A stretch of DNA of 6,303 bases from Candidatus Moranbacteria bacterium UBA1302 (lineage in GTDB: Bacteria > Patescibacteriota > Minisyncoccia > Moranbacterales > UBA1568). The notes under the pieces are model-generated. The model was not told the DNA's origin. It did not search any database and worked only from the letters and a program-made list of their open reading frames with translations. The DNA is taken from positions 5,281 through 11,583 of the forward strand of contig DBUA01000013.1 of NCBI GenBank assembly GCA_002307715.1, given 5' to 3'. Below, piece by piece: positions 1 through 5,802 of this stretch (its first letter is position 1; each line of letters starts with the position of its first letter). The translations under genes were made by a program, and so were the position numbers.

Positions 1-296
1 GCTTCCGCAAGCTGCCAATCAAGATCATCCCAGTTATACTCTCCCTCAGTCGGCTCAACAAGATCCCAATAAACCGGCAATCGAAGCTTCCGGACTCCCA
101 CATCATCCAACAAAGCAAGGTAGGTTTCTTTCCAATCAAGCCCGAGATCAGAAGCGTAACGCGATGAAAACGTCATGCCGAGCTTTGCATCCGTTCTCGG
201 CGCCGGTCCAGGCAAATTGAAATAGGCGAACAACGCGATGATACAGCCGAAAACAGAAAGCAAAATGATACCGAATACTTTGAGAATATGCTTCAT
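1..296 (-). CDS. Membrane-anchored glycoside hydrolase-like protein (TIM-barrel type), 5' part only
   Basis: Partial gene: the ATG is at 296 and the frame stays open to the window edge, giving 98 complete codons. Residues 1-6 are short and basic, and residues 7-26 form one hydrophobic helix, so the rest should lie outside the membrane. From about residue 38 the sequence reads LGMTFSSRYASDLGLDW, then DDVGVRKLRLPVYWDLVEP and GEYNWDDLDWQL. The pattern of an early barrel strand, a helix, R-L-P-V-Y-W, E-P and G-x-Y-x-W-D-D-L-D is typical of clan GH-A TIM-barrel glycosidases (GH5/GH39/GH42-like). The acid/base and nucleophile glutamates would lie beyond the window, so activity and substrate cannot be judged. 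It starts 15 bp after the EamA-type gene ends, with no clear Shine-Dalgarno, so co-transcription and perhaps translational coupling are likely. Cys18 lies within the helix but lacks a convincing lipobox. Confidence 0.72.
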   Translation of the reverse strand, partial: MKHILKVFGIILLSVFGCIIALFAYFNLPGPAPRTDAKLGMTFSSRYASDLGLDWKETYLALLDDVGVRKLRLPVYWDLVEPTEGEYNWDDLDWQLAE

Positions 297-311
297 AATG
301 AATATAGCTAC

Positions 312-1256
312 TTACATCAGCAACGTCACTCCATTCGCAGCAGCAATACCGAGACCGGCAGCGATAAATCCGATTGCCACGAATTTTTGAAACCAATCCC
401 AAAAAAGCAACTTCTCATCATAAATTAACGGAAAACGGAAAGACAGCGGAAAAGCGAGCAGGAGCAAGAAAAAATACTGTGCCCCAGAAAGCGCCTGAAC
501 AAACGAAACTGGCCCAAGGAAAGCCGCATATGACACTAGAAACGTTCCAATACCAGCACATGTCTTATTCACTATGAAATATGCGCTCGTAGTGAATGAT
601 CGGTTCGATTGCGAAGATTCGGTTTCTTGATGGCTCTGAAGAATTTCTTTTCGATAACGCGGAATAATCAAGAGCGAAATGCCTCCAATGAACATGCCTA
701 TGCGCGACCACACGAGTCCGCTTATAAAATCACTCTCGATATATGCATACTTCAATAGCAACAGAGAACATCCCATACCAAGCCCGGCAAGCACTACGGA
801 TCCGAACGGGATGGATTCACCACGACGAAACGGAAGATCAAATGAAATCAGCAAACCGCCAGCAATCAGAAGGATTAACGCCAAAACAAGAACAACGTCA
901 GGCAAAGAAGATTTCAACAATATTCCAGGAACAAGCGCAGCACCGAAAGCGACGACTGATGCCATCGTGCCGACAAGCGGAGATATGCGCGATACTTCAT
1001 GATGTTGCACAGCTGAATATAGAGCGACAAGACCATACAAAAATAAAATACCGGAAAGAAGAGCAACAACTGTCGGAAACCATCCGAAAAATCCCGACCC
1101 GAACGGAAAGAACACTAACGCAAAAAGGCTGAAAAGCGATACGTAAAAAGCATACATCGCTGGCGTTTTTATACGTCCTGCTAACAAGAACTTATCCATC
1201 AACGCTGCGATGGCATTGAAAAAATATCCGGCAAGCGCCACGAAAATCCATGACAT
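312..1256 (-). CDS. EamA/DMT-superfamily transporter-like protein
   Basis: A 314-residue, very hydrophobic protein with about ten predicted helices, near residues 2-22, 33-52, 58-82, 87-112, 120-139, 149-170, 177-198, 225-248, 252-272 and 287-311. The two-times-five helix layout, the length near 300, and the segment ALYSAVQHHEVSRISPLVG before helix 4 fit EamA-domain drug/metabolite transporters. That family moves amino acids, nucleotide sugars or other small metabolites; the substrate cannot be told here. A hydrophilic loop at about 200-222 (rich in Q, E, S) separates the halves. The ATG at 1256 is supported by AAGGAG at 1270-1275, although the 13-nt spacer is long. The gene begins its own transcription unit, after a terminator and a TATAAT box, and is followed 15 bp later by the glycoside hydrolase-like gene. 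Confidence 0.82.
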   Translation of the reverse strand: MSWIFVALAGYFFNAIAALMDKFLLAGRIKTPAMYAFYVSLFSLFALVFFPFGSGFFGWFPTVVALLSGILFLYGLVALYSAVQHHEVSRISPLVGTMASVVAFGAALVPGILLKSSLPDVVLVLALILLIAGGLLISFDLPFRRGESIPFGSVVLAGLGMGCSLLLLKYAYIESDFISGLVWSRIGMFIGGISLLIIPRYRKEILQSHQETESSQSNRSFTTSAYFIVNKTCAGIGTFLVSYAAFLGPVSFVQALSGAQYFFLLLLAFPLSFRFPLIYDEKLLFWDWFQKFVAIGFIAAGLGIAAANGVTLLM

Positions 1257-1285
1257 ACGAAAAGTAAAACTCCTTACTACCTTTT

Positions 1286-1291
1286 ATTATA
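1286..1291 (-). promoter_or_regulatory. Candidate -10 box for the EamA-type transporter unit
   Basis: A perfect TATAAT on the minus strand lies just upstream of the AAGGAG at 1270-1275 and just downstream of the terminator of the preceding gene, which is where a new promoter is expected. No good -35 hexamer is visible at 16-18 bp; that region overlaps the terminator T-tract and stem. The predicted leader would be about 23 nt. The surroundings are A/T-rich, so chance occurrence is possible. Confidence 0.42.
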
Positions 1292-1302
1292 ACCGAAACA
1301 TA

Positions 1303-1330
1303 ATAAAAAAGCTTCTCCTTCGGAAAAGCC
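1303..1330 (-). terminator. Intrinsic terminator of the 268-residue lysozyme-like gene
   Basis: Read on the minus strand, GCTTTTCC, a GAA loop and GGAGAAGC form an 8-bp stem with one G-T wobble (1311-1329), directly followed by TTTTTTATTA. It sits 16 bp after the TAG of the upstream gene. Stem, tight loop and T-run all fit rho-independent termination. Confidence 0.78.
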
Positions 1331-1345
1331 TCATCGTACCTGCCG

Positions 1346-2152
1346 CTAACTCTTCGCTATCTTCCTATAATAAAAATCAACATCACTAATCCATTTCAAG
1401 ACACTCTCACGACTATGTGTCGCACAGCTTGATCCGCATTTCCAAACCGTTAAGCCGCTCGGCTCACTCGTCTGATGCTGTTGTACTAACTGTGTCAATC
1501 TATCACCCACTGCCTTCACAGCTTCCTCCGGAGTACCGAAACACCCGTGCCCCATAGCCATTCCTCTTGTTCCTGCGCCCTTCCATCCCCAATAATTGTA
1601 ACAATCAGAGCCATCCGCAGCACGCGGTGAGTGCTTTCCCCAATCGCTTTCTTTCTTGGCGATACCGACAATGAGCGCTGCAACGCCCCGATCATAACGA
1701 GATATATCCGGTGCCATAGCTTCTATCGGATATCCTTGCGCTAACTCTCCGATCATCCGGCTCATCGTCCCATCAACAGCATCCGAACGGTCATCATCTG
1801 CGGATGATACCGATGACGACTGACATTCCGATTCATTTCGAAGAATTAACGTCCCATCATTCTGCAACACCGAAAAAACATCCCTATCTCTCTCCCATAT
1901 ACATCGTTCCTGAGCAGCATCTGAAACTTCAGATACATGTTCGGCTTCAGCGACCGGAATCGTTCCATCAGCCGCAAAAAGCGCGATACCCGAAGCGGTT
2001 ATCGCAATAAATACAGCCGAAGCCGGCATAATCAGCCCTCTTCGTACCGTCAGGACAGTCCGCCAGTATCGCACCGGCTGAGAATGCCCTTGAAATTTTA
2101 CCAGTCGTAGCAAGCCACCTCCCAAGCTTCCTCTACTCCCGTTATCCTTCAT
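1346..2152 (-). CDS. Membrane-anchored lysozyme/glucosaminidase-like protein, paralogue A
   Basis: Predicted 268-residue exported protein: basic cytoplasmic tail (1-39), one helix (about 41-60), a variable acidic/serine linker, and a C-terminal domain from about 130. That domain has GYPIE (140-144), then IVGIAKKESDWGK with Glu168 in the E-S-x-W-G setting of the catalytic glutamate of GH73 glucosaminidases and lytic transglycosylases, then DCYNYWGWKG (183-192), resembling the N-x-F-G-I-K block of GH73. It ends in WKCGSSC and HSRESVLKWISDVDFYY. Cys184, Cys204, Cys239 and Cys243 are shared with the neighbouring paralogue; Cys84 and Cys110 are not. The likely role is cleaving or binding peptidoglycan outside the membrane. 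I chose the ATG at 2152 because GAGGGGG precedes it by 11 nt; a TTG at 2179 would add nine residues. It has its own candidate promoter, structured leader and terminator. Family assignment rests on motifs only. Confidence 0.72.
   Translation of the reverse strand: MKDNGSRGSLGGGLLRLVKFQGHSQPVRYWRTVLTVRRGLIMPASAVFIAITASGIALFAADGTIPVAEAEHVSEVSDAAQERCIWERDRDVFSVLQNDGTLILRNESECQSSSVSSADDDRSDAVDGTMSRMIGELAQGYPIEAMAPDISRYDRGVAALIVGIAKKESDWGKHSPRAADGSDCYNYWGWKGAGTRGMAMGHGCFGTPEEAVKAVGDRLTQLVQQHQTSEPSGLTVWKCGSSCATHSRESVLKWISDVDFYYRKIAKS
1423..1447 (-). repeat. 25-bp exact match shared with the paralogue, copy 1
   Basis: This stretch, coding V-W-K-C-G-S-S-C in paralogue A, is identical base for base to 2504-2528 in paralogue B, including the codons of both serines. 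Sequence on either side differs immediately. It is part of the gene duplication, not an independent mobile repeat. Confidence 0.85.
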
Positions 2153-2163
2153 ATCGTATCCGT

Positions 2164-2170
2164 CCCCCTC
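2164..2170 (-). promoter_or_regulatory. Ribosome binding site that decides the start of paralogue A
   Basis: GAGGGGG on the minus strand lies 11 nt before the ATG at 2152. The alternative TTG at 2179 lies upstream of it, and its nearest purine-rich site (GGAGGGG at 2206-2212) is 26 nt away, too far to serve it. This favours the 268-residue product. Confidence 0.55.
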
Positions 2171-2231
2171 TTGCAACAAAGCCAGAACAACAAGCTTTCA
2201 AGCAACCCCTCCGGAACAGCATTTTAGTGAA

Positions 2232-2283
2232 ACGTTCCATGAACCGGATTACCGGCATGTACGAAAAATCATTTCAGGAACGT
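2232..2283 (-). promoter_or_regulatory. Structured 5' leader with a long bulged stem and an inner hairpin
   Basis: Within the 262-bp gap between the two paralogues, ACGTTCC (2232-2238) plus TGAA (2240-2243) pairs with TTCA (2273-2276) plus GGAACGT (2277-2283). This is 11 bp interrupted only by one bulged base at 2239. Inside it, CCGG (2244-2247) and CCGG (2252-2255) form a 4-bp hairpin with a four-base loop. The outer arm begins almost exactly where a transcript from the promoter at 2291-2319 would start. It has no following T-run on the minus strand, so it is not a simple terminator. It may stabilise or regulate the mRNA, or be a DNA operator. No known riboswitch class is recognised. Confidence 0.5.
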
Positions 2284-2290
2284 AGGTATC

Positions 2291-2319
2291 ATGGTAACAG
2301 TTTCTTCGGTTTTCGTCAA
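2291..2319 (-). promoter_or_regulatory. Candidate sigma-70-type promoter for paralogue A
   Basis: On the minus strand TTGACG (2314-2319, five of six consensus bases) is separated by exactly 17 bp from TACCAT (2291-2296, four of six). It lies after the terminator of the upstream unit. Predicted transcription start is near 2284-2285, giving a leader of about 132 nt before the ATG at 2152. Confidence 0.45.
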
Positions 2320-2356
2320 TCTTATTATCCACTTTTTTTGAAGAAAATGGCTTAAA

Positions 2357-2391
2357 CAAAGCAAAAGCCTTACAAAAAATATGCAAGGCTT
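2357..2391 (-). terminator. Probable intrinsic terminator of the lgt/CPHC/lysozyme-like operon
   Basis: On the minus strand AAGCCTTGCA, loop TATTTTT and TGTAAGGCTT make a 10-bp stem with one G-T wobble (2365-2391). It is followed by an interrupted T-tract, TTGCTTTG. It starts 23 bp after the TGA of the 322-residue gene. The weak T-tract lowers confidence; read-through into paralogue A is possible. Confidence 0.6.
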
Positions 2392-2414
2392 CCAGCGCAT
2401 GTTACCGGACACAC

Positions 2415-3383
2415 TCATTCTTCCGTTCCCTCTTCATTCAACTGTTCAAAATACATATCAACATCGCTAATCCACTTCTTCACGCTCTCGCGGCTATGTC
2501 CATCACAGCTTGATCCGCATTTCCAAACAATCATTTTAGCGGGCGTATTAAGCTTTTCAGAATATACCAGCTTCTCAATACGTTTTGCGACCGTATCAAT
2601 AGCATCCTTCCGACTATTAAAGCATGTATGTCCTCCTGTACCCATCATGCGGCGTACACCGCGGTACCCCCAATAATTGAAGCAATCCTGACCATCAAGT
2701 ACCGGAACGCGCTTACCCCAATTGCTTTCCTTTTTAGCAATACCAATCAGGAACGCCGCTACCGTACGATCTTTTTCAAAAATATATGGCAGCATATCTT
2801 CGATAGGATAGCCTTTCACCATATCGCGAACGCTCTGTTCATACTGATCAGAAGCTTCTTCGCTGAAATATTGAAGAAACAGGTCGTCATTCTTATCATA
2901 TGACGTCACTTCTTGATCTGTTTCTGCCTGATTCGAAATGGCCTGCACCGCTTGATTTTTTGAACTGCTTGCCGCAACACCATCATCCAGATAACGCTCC
3001 ATAAACGCCATAGAAACCATGCCGAATGCAATACCTCCGACAAGCGATCCATAAAGCATTTTTCGAGGCGCTATATCAGGAATAAACCTCGATGCGATAC
3101 GACGTGCTCGACGCGAATATATTTCTGTACGTCGCCAAAAACGCCACAAAGTATCCTTCAACGGTCGATGCTTGATCTCTTTGATCAACGTCCTACGATC
3201 AGGCTTCACGCCGTCAAGACTCTTCCGAGATGTGCAGGATGGACGGACAGGCGCTGCCGATTGTTTCCGCACTATGGCATTCTGGCGCGATACTCCGCGA
3301 ACAGCCATATCAAGAACCGGCCGACGGGCTGGTCGCTGCATATCGAGAAGGGATTTTGGTGTTCGTAATTCCATGAAAATCAT
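2415..3383 (-). CDS. Membrane-anchored lysozyme/glucosaminidase-like protein, paralogue B
   Basis: A 322-residue protein: a long basic N-terminal tail (1-108, about 29 Lys/Arg against 9 Asp/Glu), one helix (about 109-128), a linker, and an outer domain from about 180. The domain has GYPIE (191-195), IGIAKKESNWGK with candidate catalytic Glu219, DCFNYWGYRG (233-242), HTCF, then WKCGSSC and HSRESVKKWISDVDMYF. Cys234, Cys254, Cys289 and Cys293 match paralogue A. By hand alignment about 65 of 125 domain positions are identical to A, while the N-terminal halves are unrelated. The E-S-x-W-G and N-Y-W-G blocks resemble GH73 glucosaminidases and other lysozyme-fold enzymes, so peptidoglycan cleavage or binding is inferred. 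It starts 18 bp after the CPHC protein gene and is probably co-transcribed. Start uncertain: ATG at 3383 or, three codons on, at 3374; neither has a good Shine-Dalgarno. Confidence 0.75.
   Translation of the reverse strand: MIFMELRTPKSLLDMQRPARRPVLDMAVRGVSRQNAIVRKQSAAPVRPSCTSRKSLDGVKPDRRTLIKEIKHRPLKDTLWRFWRRTEIYSRRARRIASRFIPDIAPRKMLYGSLVGGIAFGMVSMAFMERYLDDGVAASSSKNQAVQAISNQAETDQEVTSYDKNDDLFLQYFSEEASDQYEQSVRDMVKGYPIEDMLPYIFEKDRTVAAFLIGIAKKESNWGKRVPVLDGQDCFNYWGYRGVRRMMGTGGHTCFNSRKDAIDTVAKRIEKLVYSEKLNTPAKMIVWKCGSSCDGHSRESVKKWISDVDMYFEQLNEEGTEE
2504..2528 (-). repeat. 25-bp exact match shared with the paralogue, copy 2
   Basis: Second copy of the identical segment at 1423-1447, coding V-W-K-C-G-S-S-C of paralogue B. 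It is direct in orientation and lies 1081 bp from the first copy. Confidence 0.85.
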
Positions 3384-3401
3384 GTATCCGATTAAGCCAC
3401 A

Positions 3402-3821
3402 CTATTGACCAGAACTGGTGCTCTCTTGCGAGACAATAAGTCCAGCCTTCATACCGAAGAATTTCTTGACATCCGGTTCACCTATATAACATTTCCCGTC
3501 ACCACCATAGACAAACGGTACACCAATCTGTTCAGGGTCGATACCACATGCCGCAGCCCTACGCTCCATTTCAGCAGCATTCTTCTGATCGTTCCACACT
3601 TCTTTCTTAATGAATGCGACAGTATCAGCGATATGATTCGATTCTAGAAATTCACTCACGACTTTGCAATGCGGACAGGTATCTCCATAATAATAGACGA
3701 TCTGGGATTGATCATCCTGGATATTTTTGTCTGATTGTCCGCTTCTCACCCCCCACAAAACAAGCGCGACGATAAGAGCAATAGTTCCGATCAGAACATA
3801 GACTGCCTTCTTTTCTGACAT
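3402..3821 (-). CDS. Membrane-anchored thioredoxin-fold protein with CPHC active site
   Basis: A 139-residue protein with a short basic N-terminus, one helix (about 7-23) and an outer thioredoxin/glutaredoxin-like domain. The strand QIVYYYGDTCPHC (40-52) ends in the redox pair Cys49 and Cys52. CPHC is the active-site motif of DsbA-type oxidases and is also found in other exported thiol-disulfide proteins. GVPFVY (100-105) supplies the expected cis-proline, Pro102. Cys92 and Cys111 are extra and could form a second pair. The domain is short, about 100 residues, and lacks the helical insertion of DsbA, so it looks closer to glutaredoxin/thioredoxin. The likely role is forming or reshuffling disulfides outside the membrane. 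It lies 13 bp after lgt and 18 bp before paralogue B, whose cysteine-rich domain is a natural candidate substrate (inference). No strong Shine-Dalgarno is seen before the ATG at 3821. Confidence 0.83.
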   Translation of the reverse strand: MSEKKAVYVLIGTIALIVALVLWGVRSGQSDKNIQDDQSQIVYYYGDTCPHCKVVSEFLESNHIADTVAFIKKEVWNDQKNAAEMERRAAACGIDPEQIGVPFVYGGDGKCYIGEPDVKKFFGMKAGLIVSQESTSSGQ

Positions 3822-3834
3822 AACAAGAAATCAT

Positions 3835-4683
3835 CTAATGCTTCTCTGGTATTGTAACATTATTCTGCCTCGACAGCCATATGGAAAAAACAGCAACGAT
3901 AATCGCTAAAACAGTAGAGCACCATTGGCCAAGCGACCACCCGAATAAAAGCACGCCGATCTGCGGATCCGGCTCGCGAAAATACTCAACGATAAATCGG
4001 ATGCATGCGTATCCGCCAAGAAATACGACAGAAACAACCCCTGGCACAGAATAACGTCGTCTCACCGCAGCCACTACGATAAATAACAATCCACCCTCAA
4101 GTAAAGCTTCATATAACGTCGATGGATGACGAAGCGCCCATGCAGGCGGCGTTTGAGGAAACAACATGCCCCATGGGACGTCTGTCATTCGTCCAGGCAA
4201 TTCATTATTGAGAAAATTCCCCAAACGACCGAAAAATAACGCTATTGGAACGACTAAAGCGAGCTCATCAGCGAGCTGGAGAAATGAGAGACGTCGCGAA
4301 CGGGCAAATATCCAGAGCATAACGACTGCTCCAACAAGCCCGCCATGAAAACTCATGCCTGAAAATCCGACCCAGACACCGATCGACTTCTCGTACGGCC
4401 AGAACAACATCGATGGATGTTCGACAAAAAAAGGCAGGCCATACAATACGGCGTAACCGATACGCGCGCCGAGCAGCGATCCGAAGAAAACCCAGACGAA
4501 TACTGTTTCGATACCTGCTTCATCAAGAACGTCACCAAGCCGCTGTCGCGATGATAAACGAAACGCGAAAAAAGCCGCTGCGAATCCAATCAAAAACATG
4601 AGAGCATACCAACGGACAGGTATCGCTCCAATCATGAAAGCAACCGGATCAAGATGACCAGGAAGATGCTGCCATACATCCAT
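3835..4683 (-). CDS. lgt: Prolipoprotein diacylglyceryl transferase
   Basis: Transfers diacylglycerol from phosphatidylglycerol to the lipobox cysteine of prolipoproteins in the cytoplasmic membrane, the first step of lipoprotein maturation. At 282 residues it has normal family length. Visible hallmarks are the N-terminal DPVAFMIGAIPVRWYALMF (12-30), GMSFHGG (109-115) containing the conserved His113, and the Lgt signature GRLGNFLNNELPGR (152-165) with Arg153, Asn156 and Glu161. HPSTLYEALLEG (186-197) and RFIVEYFREPD (229-239) follow with the late conserved arginines. About seven membrane helices are expected. The ATG at 4683 places DPVAF at the usual distance from the N-terminus. It follows the AI-2E-family gene by 48 bp and precedes the CPHC protein gene by 13 bp, so it sits in an envelope-protein maturation operon. 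A weak promoter may precede it. Confidence 0.97.
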   Translation of the reverse strand: MDVWQHLPGHLDPVAFMIGAIPVRWYALMFLIGFAAAFFAFRLSSRQRLGDVLDEAGIETVFVWVFFGSLLGARIGYAVLYGLPFFVEHPSMLFWPYEKSIGVWVGFSGMSFHGGLVGAVVMLWIFARSRRLSFLQLADELALVVPIALFFGRLGNFLNNELPGRMTDVPWGMLFPQTPPAWALRHPSTLYEALLEGGLLFIVVAAVRRRYSVPGVVSVVFLGGYACIRFIVEYFREPDPQIGVLLFGWSLGQWCSTVLAIIVAVFSIWLSRQNNVTIPEKH

Positions 4684-4702
4684 AGTACTGTATCAAAGCT
4701 TC

Positions 4703-4711
4703 ATTATCTCA
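4703..4711 (-). promoter_or_regulatory. Possible extended -10 promoter upstream of lgt
   Basis: TGA followed by GATAAT on the minus strand matches an extended -10 element (TGn plus five of six hexamer bases) in the 48-bp gap before lgt. This is the widest gap inside the operon. No convincing -35 is seen. It could give lgt and downstream genes extra expression independent of the genes above. Confidence 0.28.
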
Positions 4712-4731
4712 CTCGAAATCCAAAAAACACA

Positions 4732-5790
4732 CTAAGCATTATACGCTTTGAGTTGATCACGAAACTCAATACCGTAAATAGTTACAAGCGCCAAGAAAAG
4801 CGCCACGATAATAGGACCGATAATGAAACCTGAAAGTCCAAATAACGAAACACCACCTATTGTCGCGAAAAATACCATGAGAGGATGCATCTGCGTATCC
4901 TTACCAACGAGTTTTGGACGGAAAATATTATCAACGACTGAAATGATACCAGCGCCGAACGAAATGACGAAAAGTCCCTGCCACGTATCCCCGAGCAAAA
5001 TAAGGATAATACCAGCCGGAAGCCATATGAGTGCCGATCCAGCAAGCGGGATGATTGAAAAAAGTACCATAACGACACCCCAAATAGCAGGCGATGGAAT
5101 ACCTGCGATCAAAAAAGCGAACGCTCCGAGCATTCCTTGTATGAATCCGAGAACGAGCGTCCCTTTTAAGGTCGCTCGACTGATCGAAACGAATTTCTTG
5201 ACCAAGAGCGCATCATGCTCATCGCGAAGCGGAGAAAGCTCCATCAACCGCTTCAGCATCCGATCGCCATCAATAAGAAAATAGAAGAGCGTAAAAAACA
5301 TCACAAAAACCCAAAAAACAAAATCCGTGATACCCTGATACGCAGCCTGGAGCAAGCCGAGGGCATTTTGGCTCAATTCGCGTATATCACTCATAATACG
5401 CTCCTGACTCAGCGTTTCGGTATCGAAAAAAAGACCAGCATGAGGCACATTTCTTAACCATTCAAGCCCGCCCTCTAGCATTCTTTCAAGCGACGATTCT
5501 TCACCTATAGCATGATAGAGCACTGTCGCCTCATTGATTGCCAGACTCAAAATAAGAAAAATCGGCGTAACGATGATGACAATAACGAGAATACATGTCA
5601 TGAATGCGCTGGAAGCCTTATGCCCATGAAACCATTTCAAGAATCGTCTGTACGTTCCACGGAAAAGAGCTGTCAAAATAGCTGCTGCTACTACTGCCGT
5701 CAAAAACGGCTTAAACACGAAGAAAACAGCCAGACCAACCATGAAAAGCAGCAAAAAGAAGAATGCGACATTGAGGGATCTGAGCTGCAT
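4732..5790 (-). CDS. AI-2E family (PerM/YdiK-type) membrane protein
   Basis: A 352-residue polytopic protein of typical family length. Paired helices at the N-terminus (about 7-45) and a helix at 60-83 are followed by the family's soluble, mostly helical region (about 85-150). A helix at 154-174 ends in YFLIDGDR, and a hydrophobic block fills 209-340. The C-terminal half carries the family pattern: SIIPLAGSALIWLPAG (245-260), then DNIFRPKLVGKDTQMHPL (287-304), then LFGLSGFIIGPIIVA (316-330). Members have been linked to autoinducer-2 export or to ion/proton transport (for example Na+/H+ antiport), so the substrate cannot be set from sequence. It begins 12 bp after the mutY-like gene. The only purine-rich site, AAGGA, is one base before the ATG and too close for normal use, so translation may depend on coupling to the upstream gene. 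Confidence 0.92.
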   Translation of the reverse strand: MQLRSLNVAFFFLLLFMVGLAVFFVFKPFLTAVVAAAILTALFRGTYRRFLKWFHGHKASSAFMTCILVIVIIVTPIFLILSLAINEATVLYHAIGEESSLERMLEGGLEWLRNVPHAGLFFDTETLSQERIMSDIRELSQNALGLLQAAYQGITDFVFWVFVMFFTLFYFLIDGDRMLKRLMELSPLRDEHDALLVKKFVSISRATLKGTLVLGFIQGMLGAFAFLIAGIPSPAIWGVVMVLFSIIPLAGSALIWLPAGIILILLGDTWQGLFVISFGAGIISVVDNIFRPKLVGKDTQMHPLMVFFATIGGVSLFGLSGFIIGPIIVALFLALVTIYGIEFRDQLKAYNA

Positions 5791-5802
5791 ATCCTTAATT
5801 GC

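Noticed and set aside
240..250. Cys18 of the glycoside hydrolase-like protein as a lipoprotein acylation site, given lgt nearby
   Set aside because: The preceding residues V-F-G do not fit a good lipobox, and the hydrophobic stretch continues after the cysteine, as in a membrane anchor.
148..402. 84-codon minus-strand frame overlapping two genes
   Set aside because: It overlaps the end of the transporter gene and the start of the glycoside hydrolase-like gene in another frame; both of those have coherent family-like sequences.
743..1132. 129-codon plus-strand open frame inside the EamA-type gene
   Set aside because: Antisense shadow of a hydrophobic membrane protein; the hydrophilic Gln/Lys-rich product is what such shadows usually give.
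2249..2272. Seven-codon ORF (MIFRTCR) in the leader of paralogue A
   Set aside because: Too short to judge, no Shine-Dalgarno, and embedded in the predicted stem-loop; no attenuator-like codon run.
4823..5284. 153-codon plus-strand open frame inside the AI-2E-family gene
   Set aside because: It lies antisense to a clearly recognisable gene, its product is low-complexity and Pro/Ser/Thr/Ile-rich without family features, and no ribosome site is evident.
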